Below are positions 45,277 through 54,979 of a stretch of DNA of 64,000 bases, piece after piece (position 1 is the stretch's first letter; every line of letters begins with the position of its first letter). The translations under genes were made by a program, and so were the position numbers. Origin of the DNA: Amycolatopsis nalaikhensis (GTDB taxonomy: Bacteria; Actinomycetota; Actinomycetes; Mycobacteriales; Pseudonocardiaceae); the NCBI RefSeq assembly GCF_030264295.1, contig NZ_CP127173.1:1247501-1311500 (forward strand), given 5' to 3'. Under the pieces are notes generated by a model that made no database searches, was not told where the DNA came from, and saw nothing but the letters and a program-made list of their open reading frames with translations.

Positions 45277-45486
45277 ATGGCCGAGCGCACACTCGCCGAT
45301 CAGTTGGGCGGCTACCTCCCCGAAGGCATCGAGGCCCTCGAACCGCACGAGCGGCAGGACCTCGCCGACGCGCTGCGCGCCGCGCGCAGGCGGCAGGCGA
45401 AGGCGCTCGCCGAGGCGGGCGAGGAAGGCCTCCGGTACGTGCCGGCGCTGCTGCGCGGGGCCGTCCGGAAGGCGGTCGGCCTGTGA
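45277..45486 (+). CDS. Small helical protein of unknown function
   Basis: 69 residues: a predicted helical pair, AEALEPHERQDLADAL-like (actual GIEALEPHERQDLADALRAA) and RRQAKALAEAGEEGLRYVPA. It has no signal or membrane segment and no recognised family. ATG 45277. It overlaps the next gene by 4 nt (GTGA), which suggests the two products act together. Confidence 0.6.
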   Translation: MAERTLADQLGGYLPEGIEALEPHERQDLADALRAARRRQAKALAEAGEEGLRYVPALLRGAVRKAVGL

Positions 45487-46229
45487 CCGAGGACTACGAG
45501 GCCCGCGCGGAGATCCTCAAGCTCGCCCGCGTGCTGGACGTCGAGCCCGAGCGGCTGGAGTACCTCGCCCGGGTCGACGCGGACGACCTGCGCGCCTTCC
45601 GCGAACAGGTCACCGACACGCTGTTCGACGCGAACATCGCGGTGCTGCAGCGGATGGCGCTGGCCGCGCGGCTGCTGCCCGGCGGGGTGCTCGCCAAGAT
45701 CGCCGAGAAGGTGTTCGGCCCGCTGCTGTGCGCCCGGATCGCCGGGCTGGTCGACGTCGCCCGCGGCGTCGACGTCGCCAAGCGGCTGAGCCCGCGGTTC
45801 CTGGCGGAGGTCGCGGCGCAGCTCGACCCGCGGCGGGCGAGCGCGATCATCTCGCGCATCCCGCTCGACACCGTCCTCGCGGTGGCCGCCGAGCTGGCGC
45901 GCCGCGAGGACTGGATCACCCTCGGCCGGTTCGTCGGGCACCTGCCGGACCCGACCGTGCGGCGGGCGCTGGAGGAGATCGACGACCCCGGCCTGCTGCG
46001 GATCGCGTTCGTGCTCGACGACAAGCGCCGCATCGACCACGTCGTCGGCCTGCTGCCCGCGCACCGGCTCGGCCGGCTGCTCACCGCGGCCGGGGCCGAC
46101 GAGGACCTCTGGACCCCGGCGCTGGACCTGCTCAACCACCTGGGCGACGAGCGCCGCGCGACGCTCAAGCCGATGCTCGGCGGGTTGCCGGAGGGCCTGC
46201 GGGAACGCGCTCAGGCGACGATCAAGTAG
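45483..46229 (+). CDS. Helical-repeat protein resembling the MgtE N-terminal domain
   Basis: 248 residues. The second half is a chain of helix pairs (PRFLAEVAAQLDPRRASAII, DWITLGRFVGHLPDPTVRRA, RIDHVVGLLPAHRLGRLLTA), reminiscent of the MgtE_N superhelix, but there is no CBS pair and no transport domain. The first half (EDYEARAEILKLARVLDVEP, VLQRMALAARLLPGGVLAKI) is also helical. It is soluble and of unknown function. GTG 45483. Its 3' end overlaps the convergent small membrane protein gene by 19 nt. Confidence 0.65.
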   Translation: MTEDYEARAEILKLARVLDVEPERLEYLARVDADDLRAFREQVTDTLFDANIAVLQRMALAARLLPGGVLAKIAEKVFGPLLCARIAGLVDVARGVDVAKRLSPRFLAEVAAQLDPRRASAIISRIPLDTVLAVAAELARREDWITLGRFVGHLPDPTVRRALEEIDDPGLLRIAFVLDDKRRIDHVVGLLPAHRLGRLLTAAGADEDLWTPALDLLNHLGDERRATLKPMLGGLPEGLRERAQATIK

Positions 46230-46432
46230 ATCCCGTACCCGATGATCGCCGCGCAGACGGCGAAGCAGACGACCGCGCCCGCCAGTTGCCCGGTGCCCGA
46301 GCCACCCGCCTCGCGGGCCGCTTCGCGCTGCGAAAGCCCGACGACACCGAAGGAGAACAGGCTCGCCAGCACGGCGACCGAGCCGAGGGCGATGACGAAG
46401 ACGGTGCCGAGGGCACTCCAGTCGATGGTCAC
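46211..46432 (-). CDS. Small membrane protein partner of the Pit transporter
   Basis: 73 residues with two membrane helices (LGTVFVIALGSVAVLASLFS and LAGAVVCFAVCAAIIGYGIY) joined by a charged loop. GTG 46432 has GAGGAG 4 nt upstream. It lies 8 nt after the phosphate transporter gene on the same strand, so cotranscription and a regulatory or assembly role for that transporter are likely; function not proven. Confidence 0.75.
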   Translation of the reverse strand: MTIDWSALGTVFVIALGSVAVLASLFSFGVVGLSQREAAREAGGSGTGQLAGAVVCFAVCAAIIGYGIYLIVA

Positions 46433-46440
46433 GGCACTCC

Positions 46441-47568
46441 TCAGGCGTTGACCGGCTGCGGCACGCCGGCGGCGGGTTCGTTGATGTTCTTGGCGTTGAC
46501 CGGGTTCCGCTTCGAGGCGAGGTAGATGCCCAGCGCGACGACGACCCCGGCGAGGCCGACCAGCACGGTGCCCCAGGTGCCGAGCTTCGAGACCTCGGCG
46601 GCGACCGCGCCGACGACCGCGGCGGCGGGCAGCGTCAGCGTCCAGGCAACGACCATCTTGCCCGCGACGCCCCAGCGGACCTCGGCGAGCTTGCGGCCGA
46701 GCCCGGACCCGATGATGCCGCCCGAGCAGACGTGCGTGGTGGACAGCGCGAACCCGAGGTGCGACGACGCCAGGATCACCGCGGCCGCGCTGGTTTCGGC
46801 CGCGAAGCCTTGCGGCGTCCGGATTTCCGTCAGCTTCTTGCCCATGGTCTGGATGATCCGCCAGCCGCCGAGGTAGGTGCCGAGCGCGATCGCGGTGCCC
46901 GCGGCCAGGATCACCCAGACCGGCGGGCCGGAGTTCGGCGCGAGCGAACCGGACGCGATCAGCGTCAGCGTGATGACGCCCATCGTCTTCTGCGCGTCGT
47001 TGGTGCCGTGCGCGAGCGAGACGAGCGACGCCGAAACGACCTGGCCCGTCTTGAACGTCCGGCCGACGACGTCCTGGTTCGCGCGGGCGGTGATCCGGTA
47101 GACGAGGAAGGTGCCGAGCGTCGCGACGACCCCGGCGACGATCGGCGACGCCAGCGCGGGGATCAGGACCTTCTCGACGACCTTGGCGAAGTGGACGGCG
47201 TCCGCGCCGGAGGCGATCCAGGTGGCGCCGATGAGCCCGCCGAAGAGGGCGTGCGACGAGCTGGACGGCAGGCCGACCAGCCAGGTCAGCAGGTTCCACA
47301 CGATGGCGCCGACCAGCCCGGCGAAGATGATCACCGGCGTCACCTTCGTGTCGTCGACGATGCCGCCGGAGATCGTCTTCGCGACTTCGACCGAGAGGAA
47401 CGCGCCGACGAGGTTCAGCACGGCGGAGACGGCGACGGCGACCTTCGGCTTGAGGGCACCGGTGGCGATGGAGGTGGCCATCGCGTTGGCGGTGTCGTGG
47501 AAGCCGTTGGTGAAGTCGAAGGCCAGTGCCGCGACGATCACCACGAGCACGATGAGCGAGAAGTCCAT
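46441..47568 (-). CDS. Inorganic phosphate transporter of the Pit family
   Basis: 375 residues, about ten membrane helices. The duplicated PiT signatures are visible: FDFTNGFHDTANAMATSIAT near residue 17 and VSLAHGTNDAQKTMGVITLT near 195, with WLVGLPSSSSHALFGGLIGA between. Pit transporters move metal-phosphate by proton symport and work when phosphate is plentiful. ATG 47568 has AAGAGG upstream. A small membrane protein gene follows; no PhoU-like gene is adjacent. Confidence 0.92.
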   Translation of the reverse strand: MDFSLIVLVVIVAALAFDFTNGFHDTANAMATSIATGALKPKVAVAVSAVLNLVGAFLSVEVAKTISGGIVDDTKVTPVIIFAGLVGAIVWNLLTWLVGLPSSSSHALFGGLIGATWIASGADAVHFAKVVEKVLIPALASPIVAGVVATLGTFLVYRITARANQDVVGRTFKTGQVVSASLVSLAHGTNDAQKTMGVITLTLIASGSLAPNSGPPVWVILAAGTAIALGTYLGGWRIIQTMGKKLTEIRTPQGFAAETSAAAVILASSHLGFALSTTHVCSGGIIGSGLGRKLAEVRWGVAGKMVVAWTLTLPAAAVVGAVAAEVSKLGTWGTVLVGLAGVVVALGIYLASKRNPVNAKNINEPAAGVPQPVNA

Positions 47569-47767
47569 GGCGCCTCTTCCGTCGCCGGAACTGTTCATTG
47601 GCAACGCTACTGATCAACTTCGGCCGGGCCGATCCCGGTCGTGTGACGGCTGCCTGAACTCTCGATGAACCGGGGTGGGGCCAGCCCGACCACGGATCGG
47701 GTGGTCTGGCCCAGTGCGTCCGGTTCCGGAGCCTGCGAACGTCTTTTCCCGGACGAAAGGGGCGGTC

Positions 47768-49171
47768 ATGGGCAAGCGGGCGGTCTTGGCGGCACTCGCC
47801 TCGGCGGTGTTGTTCTTCTTCGGCACCGGCCTGGATCCGGTGCCGGAGCTGGCGTGGCTGGCGCCGTTGCCGATCCTGCTGCTCGCGCCGCGCGTGCCCG
47901 GCTGGGCCACGCTCGCCTGCGCGTTCGCCGCCCACCTCGCGGGCAGCGCGGGCACCTGGAGCTACTTCTGGCATTCGCTGTCGGTCCCGCGGCCCGCCGC
48001 GCTCGGCATCCTCGGCGGCAGTGCGGTGCTCTTCGCGGTGTGCGCCGGGCTGTTCGGGCTGCTGGCCCGGCGCGGGCACGCGGTGCTGGCGGCGGTCGCG
48101 GCGCCCGCGTTGTGGACCGTCGCGCTCTACGGCGTTTCGCTGCTGAACCCGACCGGCCTGATGGGTACTTTCATGACCACCCAGGCCGACCGGCCGTCGG
48201 TGTTGCGGATCGCCGCGGTGACCGGCGGCTGGGGCGTGGAGTTCCTGGTGCTGTTCGTCCCGGCCGCGGTGGCCGCCGCGCTCGCGCCCGGCGTGCGGCG
48301 CGCGACTCGGCTGGGTACCGCGGTCGTCGTCGTGGCCGTCCTGGCCGGGCTCGCCGTCTGGACGGTGCCACCGCTCACCGGGCCGTCGACGCGGGTCGCG
48401 GTGGTCGCCCCGGCCCGGCACCCGTGGGCGGCCGACGTCGCCACCCCGGACGGCCAAGCGGTCCTCCAGTCCTATGTGGACGAGATCGGGCGGCTGCCCG
48501 CCGGAATCGGCGTCGTCGTGTTGCCCGAAGCGACTTTCGCGGTGGACCAGACCAGCCGTCCTCACCTGGTCGAGGCGTTCACGCAGGTGGCGCGGGCGAA
48601 GAACCTCGACGTCGTCACCGGCGTCATCGACACGACTCCGGAGGGCCGGTTCAACGCCGCGCTCGCCATCCCGCCGTCCGGGGGAACGGCCGAATACCGC
48701 AAGTGGCACAACGGGGATTCGCCGAACCTCGCGTCCGGCACCGAGCTGACCCGCTTCGCCGGGCTCGGCCTGATGGTGTGCATGGACGTCAACTTCGCCG
48801 ACCCGAGCCGGGACTACGGCGACGCCGGAACGGGCCTGGTCCTCATCCCGGCCTCCGACGAAGACGTCGACGGCTGGGAGCACAGCCGCACGGCCCTCAT
48901 CCGCGGCGTCGAGAACGGCTTTTCGGTGGCGTGGAGCGCGGCGCGGGGCACGCCGATGCTGGCCGACGCGCGGGGCCGCGTGCTGGCCGAGACCCACACT
49001 GGCGGCAGCCCGTTCTCGGTGGTCGTCGCGGACGTCCCGCTCGGGCCGGGCAAGACCCCGTACGCCCGGTTCGGCGACTGGTTCGCGTGGCTCTGCGGGC
49101 TGGTCGCGCTGGCCGGGATCGCGACCGCGGTCCGCCGCCGGTCGGACGCCGAGCGCGTCGGGGTGGCATAG
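47768..49171 (+). CDS. lnt: Apolipoprotein N-acyltransferase-like protein
   Basis: 467 residues. Six N-terminal membrane helices, a nitrilase-fold domain and one C-terminal helix, as in Lnt. The catalytic triad is readable as E254 (VVLPEATF), K312 (YRKWHNGD) and C338 (MVCMDVNF). GVENGFSVAWSAARGTPML and PYARFGDWFAWLCG are further family landmarks. It transfers an acyl chain to the N-terminal cysteine of lipoproteins. Actinobacteria often have several Lnt homologues and this one could act on an alternative substrate. A GAAAGGGGC site precedes ATG 47768. Confidence 0.87.
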   Translation: MGKRAVLAALASAVLFFFGTGLDPVPELAWLAPLPILLLAPRVPGWATLACAFAAHLAGSAGTWSYFWHSLSVPRPAALGILGGSAVLFAVCAGLFGLLARRGHAVLAAVAAPALWTVALYGVSLLNPTGLMGTFMTTQADRPSVLRIAAVTGGWGVEFLVLFVPAAVAAALAPGVRRATRLGTAVVVVAVLAGLAVWTVPPLTGPSTRVAVVAPARHPWAADVATPDGQAVLQSYVDEIGRLPAGIGVVVLPEATFAVDQTSRPHLVEAFTQVARAKNLDVVTGVIDTTPEGRFNAALAIPPSGGTAEYRKWHNGDSPNLASGTELTRFAGLGLMVCMDVNFADPSRDYGDAGTGLVLIPASDEDVDGWEHSRTALIRGVENGFSVAWSAARGTPMLADARGRVLAETHTGGSPFSVVVADVPLGPGKTPYARFGDWFAWLCGLVALAGIATAVRRRSDAERVGVA

Positions 49172-49178
49172 GCCGGTC

Positions 49179-50384
49179 TCAGCCCGCGGACCGGGCGACG
49201 ACGGCGGCGCCGAGCAGGGTGATGTCCGCCGTCGCCGTCGGGTCGAGGCCGGTCAGGGCCTGGACCCGGCGCAGCCGGTAGTCGACGGTGTTCGGGTGGA
49301 CGTGCAGCCGCGCCGCCGTCGTGCGGCGGTCGCCGAGGCGCAGGTACGCCCGCAGCGTCTCCAGCAGGTCCGCCTTGTCCGCCACCGGGTCCAGCAGTTC
49401 GGCGAGCCGGTCGCGGGCCTCGCTCGGGCAGGACAGCTGGTACTCCAGCACCACGTCGTCCAGCCGGTACACGCCCGGCGGGCGTCCGAAAGTCCGTGCC
49501 ACCGCGAGGATCCGGCGTGCGCACGGCGCCGCCGTGACCACCTCGTCCGGCTCGGCGACGGCCACGCCCGCGGTCACCTCGACCGCCGCCGCCCGGCTCA
49601 GCGCGCGCACGACGTCGGCCAGCCACGCCGGATCGCGTTCGGGGAGCAGGACGAGCCCGCCGTCGGTCGTCAGCGACGCCAGCATCGGCTCGCGGACCTG
49701 CCGTTCCAGTTCGGCCCGCAGCCGCCGCAGTTTCCGGCGGGCCGCGACGGCCGCGTCGACGTCCGCCGACGTCTCATCCGGGTGCGCGCCGAAACCCAAG
49801 GCCACCACCGAGTAGCGCGCGGGCAGCCGCAGCCCGGCCTGGTCGGCCGCCTCCCGCGCGGGCTCGCCGCCGAGCAGCGCCGCCAGCAGGCTTTGCCGCG
49901 CCGAATGTTCGTCGCCGGAAATGGACTGCTGCTGGGCGAGGTAGCCGCCGGCGACGGCGGGGGTGATCAGTTCGAGGTAGCGCAGCAGCAGCGCGTTGAC
50001 CGCCATGACGTCGGCGATGTCGCCGGGCCGCGCGTCCGCGGTCATCGCGTCCCAGGTCACCTGGATGCCGACGTGGTAGGCGGTCAGGACCACGTCGATC
50101 GGGATGCCCTCCTCCGCGCGCCGGGCCGCCGACTCGCGCAGGAACGCCACCTCGGCGGGTGTCGGCAGGGCTCTCGTGCGGAGCACGCGGACGAACGAGC
50201 GGAGAGTCTGCTCGATCACGCGGCTGATGTCGCCGGCCAGCTCCTCGCCCGGCATGAGCCGGTACGCCGAGAGCCGCTCGACAAGCTCGCCGAGCACCAC
50301 GCGGGTCATCGAGGGCAGCGCGGCGGTGAGCCGGTCGGCGAGGTCCTGACCCCCGAGCCGGAAGCCGGTCTTGTCATCTGTCAC
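49179..50384 (-). CDS. PucR-family transcriptional regulator
   Basis: 401 residues. N-terminal helical sensor region (MTRVVLGELVERLSAYRLMP), a central GGDEF-like PucR domain (ARYSVVALGFGAHPDETSAD, LLPERDPAWL) and the C-terminal PucR helix-turn-helix: LLETLRAYLRLGDRRTTAAR then LHVHPNTVDYRLRRVQALTG. GTG 50384. It is divergent from the secreted lipase gene at 50486 (101-bp gap), which is a likely target. Confidence 0.9.
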   Translation of the reverse strand: MTDDKTGFRLGGQDLADRLTAALPSMTRVVLGELVERLSAYRLMPGEELAGDISRVIEQTLRSFVRVLRTRALPTPAEVAFLRESAARRAEEGIPIDVVLTAYHVGIQVTWDAMTADARPGDIADVMAVNALLLRYLELITPAVAGGYLAQQQSISGDEHSARQSLLAALLGGEPAREAADQAGLRLPARYSVVALGFGAHPDETSADVDAAVAARRKLRRLRAELERQVREPMLASLTTDGGLVLLPERDPAWLADVVRALSRAAAVEVTAGVAVAEPDEVVTAAPCARRILAVARTFGRPPGVYRLDDVVLEYQLSCPSEARDRLAELLDPVADKADLLETLRAYLRLGDRRTTAARLHVHPNTVDYRLRRVQALTGLDPTATADITLLGAAVVARSAG

Positions 50385-50485
50385 AACGGACCCCGATCAA
50401 CTCTGAGCGTCGTCCCATGTCGCGAGCAAGCGACTGTGCCACATCATGACATCCGTCACTACTCACGGGTAACTGGAGGCACGGA

Positions 50486-51352
50486 ATGCGGGTCACCAAC
50501 GGCGGTGTCAAGCGCGTCCTGACCGCGGTCGTCGCGGCACTCACCCTCGGCGCCGCCGCCCCGGCGGTCGCCGACGCGGCGACGGGCGGCGGCTGGAACG
50601 ACTGGTCGTGCGCGCCGAGCGCCGCGCACCCGGAGCCCGTCGTCCTCGTGCACGGCCTCGGCGCCAACGACTCGGTCAACTGGTTCTTCCACGCGCCGAA
50701 GCTCGCCGCGCGGGGCTACTGCGTGTTCTCCCTGACCTACGGCACCGGGGTGTTCGGGCCCGGCGTAGGCGGGCTGGCGTCGATGCGCGACAGCGCCGCG
50801 GAGCTGGGCCGGTTCGTCGAGCGCGTCCGGAGCGAAACGGGCGCGGCGAAGGTCGACCTCGTCGGGCACTCGGAGGGCAGCACGATGCCCGCGTACTACC
50901 TCAAGTTCCTCGGCGGCGCGGCGAAGGTCGAGCACTTCGTCGGCTTCGGCGCGAACTACCGCGGCACCACGCTCGGCGGCCTCGACGCGCTCGCCAAGGC
51001 CCTCCTGGCGACGGTGCCCGGCCTGGGCTCGATCCTGACGACGGCGTGCGGCGCGTGCACCGAATACCTGGCGCCGTCGGCGTTCCTGGACGACCTCGCC
51101 CGCGGCGGCGTGCACGTGCCGGGGCCGACGTACACGAGCATCGTCAGCCGCTACGACGAGGTCGTCACGCCCTACACGAGCGGCGTCCTGGGCGAGCCGG
51201 GCACGACGGACATCGTGCTGCAGGACTTCTGCGCCTCGGACTACTCGGGCCACCTGAGCCAGGCGATCGACCCGAACGTGACCGGCTTGATCCTGCACGC
51301 GCTCGACGCGAGCTACCAGCCGACCTGCACGCCGTTCGCTCTGCCGCTGTGA
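50486..51352 (+). CDS. Secreted class 2-type lipase/esterase
   Basis: 288 residues. A signal peptide (VLTAVVAALTLGAAAPAVADA) is followed by an alpha/beta hydrolase: oxyanion PVVLVHGLGANDSVNWFF, nucleophile S129 in VDLVGHSEGSTMPAYYL, acid D in IVSRYDEVVTPY and H in YSGHLSQAID. Paired cysteines (TTACGACTEY and others) suggest disulfides. GGAGG lies 9 nt upstream of ATG 50486. Likely hydrolyses lipid esters outside the cell. Confidence 0.9.
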   Translation: MRVTNGGVKRVLTAVVAALTLGAAAPAVADAATGGGWNDWSCAPSAAHPEPVVLVHGLGANDSVNWFFHAPKLAARGYCVFSLTYGTGVFGPGVGGLASMRDSAAELGRFVERVRSETGAAKVDLVGHSEGSTMPAYYLKFLGGAAKVEHFVGFGANYRGTTLGGLDALAKALLATVPGLGSILTTACGACTEYLAPSAFLDDLARGGVHVPGPTYTSIVSRYDEVVTPYTSGVLGEPGTTDIVLQDFCASDYSGHLSQAIDPNVTGLILHALDASYQPTCTPFALPL

Positions 51353-51366
51353 ACGCGACCTCGACG

Positions 51367-52512
51367 TCAGCGCACGCGTTCCCCGGCGCGCCACACCGAA
51401 TGCGTCAGCGGCACCCCCGGCCGGTACGCCAGGTGCGTCACCGACGGCGCGTCGAGCACGTGGACGTCCGCCCGCGCGCCGGGCCGCAGCACACCGACGT
51501 CGTCGCGGCGCAACGCCTTCGCCCCTCCCGCTGTCGCCGCCCAGACCGCTTCCTCGATCGTCATCCGCATCTGCAGCACTGCCGTCGCGACGCAGAACGC
51601 CATCGATGTCGTGTACGAGCTGCCCGGGTTGGCGTTGCTGGCCAGCGCGACCGTCGCGCCCGCGTCGAGCAGCCGCCGGGCCGGGGCCAGCGCCTGCCGG
51701 GTCGACAAGTCGCACGCGGGCAGCAGCGTCGCCACGGTCTCCGACGCCGCCAGCGCCTCGACGTCGGCGTCGCTCAGGTACGTGCAGTGGTCGACGCTGG
51801 CCGCGCCCAGCTCGACCGCCAGCCGCACGCCGGGACCTTCGCCGAGCTGGTTGCCGTGCACGCGCAGGCCGAGCCCGCGTTCGGCCGCGGCCTTCAGGAC
51901 CCGCGCCGACTGGGCTTCGTCGAACGCGCCCGTCTCGCAGAAGACGTCCGCCCAGCGCACGCTTTCCGCGACCGCGTCGAGCATCTCACCGCACACGAGG
52001 TCCACATAGGACTCGGCGTCGGCGCCCGGCGGCACCAGGTGCGCGCCGAGGAACGTCACCTCGTCCGCCACCTCCCCGGCGATCCGCGCCGAACGCGCCT
52101 CGTCGGCCACCGTGAGCCCGTAGCCCGTCTTCGTCTCCAGGCAGGTCGTCCCCTGCCGGGCCGCTTCGTCGACATGGCGACGCAGGTTCGCCGCCAGCTG
52201 CTCGTCGGACGCCTCGCGCGTCGCGCCGACGGTGATCGCGATCCCGCCCGCCGTGTACGGCTTGCCCGCCATCCGCGCCTCGAACTCGGCGGTGCGGTCA
52301 CCGGCGAAGACGAGGTGCGTGTGGCTGTCGACCCAGCCCGGCAGCACCGCGCGGCCCTCGACGTCGACGCGTTCGTCCGCGTCCGGCGCCTTCGCCGCGG
52401 GACCCGCCCAGGCGACTTGCCCGCCGTCGAGGACCAGCGCCGCGTCGGTCACCCGGCCCAGCCCGAGGTCGTTCGTCGTCAGCTCGCCGATACCCGTGAT
52501 CAGGACTGCCAC
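51367..52512 (-). CDS. hutI: Imidazolonepropionase
   Basis: 381 residues of the amidohydrolase fold. Metal-site HxH is in [15 protein letters not shown] near residue 65, followed by the HutI pattern [34 protein letters not shown] and [20 protein letters not shown]. It hydrolyses 4-imidazolone-5-propanoate to formiminoglutamate, the third step of histidine breakdown. GTG 52512 overlaps the upstream hutF stop by 13 nt. It is last in the operon. Confidence 0.95.
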   Translation of the reverse strand: MAVLITGIGELTTNDLGLGRVTDAALVLDGGQVAWAGPAAKAPDADERVDVEGRAVLPGWVDSHTHLVFAGDRTAEFEARMAGKPYTAGGIAITVGATREASDEQLAANLRRHVDEAARQGTTCLETKTGYGLTVADEARSARIAGEVADEVTFLGAHLVPPGADAESYVDLVCGEMLDAVAESVRWADVFCETGAFDEAQSARVLKAAAERGLGLRVHGNQLGEGPGVRLAVELGAASVDHCTYLSDADVEALAASETVATLLPACDLSTRQALAPARRLLDAGATVALASNANPGSSYTTSMAFCVATAVLQMRMTIEEAVWAATAGGAKALRRDDVGVLRPGARADVHVLDAPSVTHLAYRPGVPLTHSVWRAGERVR

Positions 52513-53786
52513 AGTGCCTCGATCTCCTTCGCCAGCACGGTTTCCGGTCGTTCGATCAGCGTGTGCCTGCCGTCCCGAACCACCTCGCGGCCCGCGACGA
52601 CGACGTGCCGGACGTCCGCGCCGGACGCCGCGAACACGACGCCCGACGGCTCGATCCCGGCCGTCCGGACCGAGTCCAGCCCGACCGTGACGAAGTCCGC
52701 GCCCGCCCCCTCGGCGAGCGCGCCGACCTCGGGCCAGCCGACGGCGGCGTGGTCGGTCCCGGCCGCCAGCAGCTCCTCGGCGGTGAACCGGCCGCGTTCC
52801 TCCGCGGCCAGGCGGTCGTCCAGCTCGAGCGCGCGGGTCTCCTCGAAGGCGTCGACGACGGCGTTGCTGTCGCTGCCGATCCCCAGCCGGACCCCGGCGT
52901 CGCGCAGCGCGCGGGCCGGGCCGATGCCGTCGCCGAGGTCGCGTTCGGTGGTCGGGCAGAAGCACGCGCGGGCCCCGCGCAACCGGTTGATGTCCGACAC
53001 GGTCAGGTGGGTCGCGTGGACGGCGACGAGCCGGTCGGTCAGCACCCCGCATTCGTGCAGCAGCTCGGTCGGTGTGCGGCCGTACGCGGCCAGGCACTGC
53101 TCGTTCTCCGCGCGCTGCTCGGAAAGGTGGACGTGCACCACGCGCGGACTGTCCACAAGCGACAGTTGGTCCGCCGGGACGGCCCGCACCGAATGGATCG
53201 CCGCGCCGACGCGGAACCCGTCGTCCTCTTTCAGCGCCGCGACCCGGGCAGCCCACGCCTCGGCCGAGCCGTCGGAGAACCGCCGCTGGACCTCGTCCGG
53301 CTCGACGCCGATGCCGCCCGCGAGGTAGCAGGTGTCCAGCAGCGTCAGCCGGATCCCGGCGTCGGCCGCGGCCTGCCGCAGCGCCTCACCCATGGCGTTC
53401 GGGTCCGCGTACGGCTTCCCGCCGGGAGCGTGGTGCAGGTAGTGGAACTCGCCGACGCTCGTGTACCCGGCCAGCACCATCTCGGCGTAGACCCCGCGCG
53501 CCAGCCGGTGATACGTATCAGGGTCGAGCCGCGACGCCAGCGCGTACATCCGCTCGCGCCACGTCCAGAACGTGCCGCGCTCGTGGTGCGTCCGGCCGCG
53601 CAGCGCCCGGTGGAAGGCGTGCGAATGCCCGTTCGCGAAACCGGGCAACGTCAGGCCGGTCAGCACGACGCCCGCGCGCGGGGCGCCCGGGGTCACCGCC
53701 GTGATCCGGTCGCCGGTGACCTCGATCGCGACCCCGGTGGCGATTCCGCTCGGCAGCCAAGCCCGCTCGCACCAGTACGTCGTCAT
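52500..53786 (-). CDS. hutF: Formimidoylglutamate deiminase
   Basis: 428 residues, amidohydrolase family with HxH in [20 protein letters not shown] near residue 55, and [40 protein letters not shown] and the metal aspartate in [16 protein letters not shown]. It converts formiminoglutamate to N-formylglutamate with release of ammonia, so this organism uses the five-step route. ATG 53786 overlaps the M20 gene stop by 4 nt. Confidence 0.94.
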   Translation of the reverse strand: MTTYWCERAWLPSGIATGVAIEVTGDRITAVTPGAPRAGVVLTGLTLPGFANGHSHAFHRALRGRTHHERGTFWTWRERMYALASRLDPDTYHRLARGVYAEMVLAGYTSVGEFHYLHHAPGGKPYADPNAMGEALRQAAADAGIRLTLLDTCYLAGGIGVEPDEVQRRFSDGSAEAWAARVAALKEDDGFRVGAAIHSVRAVPADQLSLVDSPRVVHVHLSEQRAENEQCLAAYGRTPTELLHECGVLTDRLVAVHATHLTVSDINRLRGARACFCPTTERDLGDGIGPARALRDAGVRLGIGSDSNAVVDAFEETRALELDDRLAAEERGRFTAEELLAAGTDHAAVGWPEVGALAEGAGADFVTVGLDSVRTAGIEPSGVVFAASGADVRHVVVAGREVVRDGRHTLIERPETVLAKEIEALWQS

Positions 53787-54979
53787 CGCGCCAGCCGCTC
53801 CAGCACCGTGGCCAGCGCCGCGGCGCCCGCCTCGACATCGTCCGCCTCGGCGAACTCCTCCGGCGAGTGGCTGATGCCGGTCGGGTTGCGCACGTAGAGC
53901 ATCCCGGCCGGGACGAACCCGGCGAGGATCGCCGCGTCGTGCCCGGCTCCGGTCGGCAGCTCCGGCGGCCCGCCGAGCCAGCCGCCGAGGTCGCGACGGA
54001 GAGCGTCGTCGAACACGACGTCGTCCGAATAGGACTCCCGGGTCACCTCGGCCCGGCAGCCCTCCTCGGCCGCCGCGGCTTCGGCCGCCCGGGTGATCTC
54101 CTCGACCAGCTCGGGTGTGGCGGTCCCGGGGACCCGCGCGTCGAGCCATAGGTCCACAGTGGACGCGATGACGTTGGTGCCACCCGGCGTCGGCACCAGG
54201 CGGCCGACGGTCGCGCGCGCGTCCGGCACCGCGCGGGCCAGCCGCCGGACGGCGGTGACCGTCGCGGCGGCGGGCAGCATCGGGTCGGCGCGGTCGGCCA
54301 GCAGCGTCGCGCCGGCGTGGTTGCCCTGCCCGGCGAAGGAGAACCGCCACCGCCCGTGCGCGATCACCGTGCTGCCGACGGCCACCGGCGAACCGAGGTC
54401 GATGAGCCCCCGTCCCTGCTCGACGTGCAGTTCGAGGAACCGGCCGATCAGCCCGAGCCGGTCGGGGTCGGGGCCCACCCGCTCCGGGTCGAAGCCGGAC
54501 TTCGCGGCGGCCTCGGCGAACGTCACGCCGTCGGCGTCGCGCAGGCCGCGCGCCTTGTCGGCGTCGATCGTGCCGGTGAGCAGCCGCGAACCCAGGCACG
54601 GGACGCCGAACCGGCCGCCCTCCTCCTCGGTGAACACGACGACGGCGAACGGCTTGCCCGGCCGGAAACCGCGTGCCTGCAAGGATTCCACGGCGGCCAG
54701 CGCGCTGACGACGCCGAGCGGGCCGTCGAAGGCGCCGCCGCCGGGCACCGAGTCGAGGTGGCTGCCGGTGACGACGGCGTCCGGGCCGGGCGGACCCCAC
54801 CAGGCCCAGATGTTGCCGTTGTGGTCGGTGTCGACGTCCAGCCCGAGTCCCAGCGCACGTTCCACGAACCAGGCCCGCAGGTCGTGCTCGGGCGAGTCGA
54901 AGGCGTGCCGCGAATAGCCGCCGCGCTTCGGGTCGCGCCCGACGTCGCCGATCTCCGCCAGCAGACCCGAAGCCGTCAC
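53783..54979 (-). CDS. M20-family amidohydrolase (allantoate/carbamoyl-type) in the hut operon
   Basis: 398 residues. Metal ligands of the M20 type: [20 protein letters not shown] near residue 75, [13 protein letters not shown] near 120, FLELHVEQG near 185 and a late H in [17 protein letters not shown]. Closest named relatives are allantoate amidohydrolases and N-carbamoyl-L-amino acid hydrolases. Its place between hutU and hutF, with coupled overlaps on both sides, and the absence of a HutG gene suggest it may hydrolyse N-formylglutamate; that role is inference. GTG 54979. Confidence 0.85.
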   Translation of the reverse strand: MTASGLLAEIGDVGRDPKRGGYSRHAFDSPEHDLRAWFVERALGLGLDVDTDHNGNIWAWWGPPGPDAVVTGSHLDSVPGGGAFDGPLGVVSALAAVESLQARGFRPGKPFAVVVFTEEEGGRFGVPCLGSRLLTGTIDADKARGLRDADGVTFAEAAAKSGFDPERVGPDPDRLGLIGRFLELHVEQGRGLIDLGSPVAVGSTVIAHGRWRFSFAGQGNHAGATLLADRADPMLPAAATVTAVRRLARAVPDARATVGRLVPTPGGTNVIASTVDLWLDARVPGTATPELVEEITRAAEAAAAEEGCRAEVTRESYSDDVVFDDALRRDLGGWLGGPPELPTGAGHDAAILAGFVPAGMLYVRNPTGISHSPEEFAEADDVEAGAAALATVLERLAR

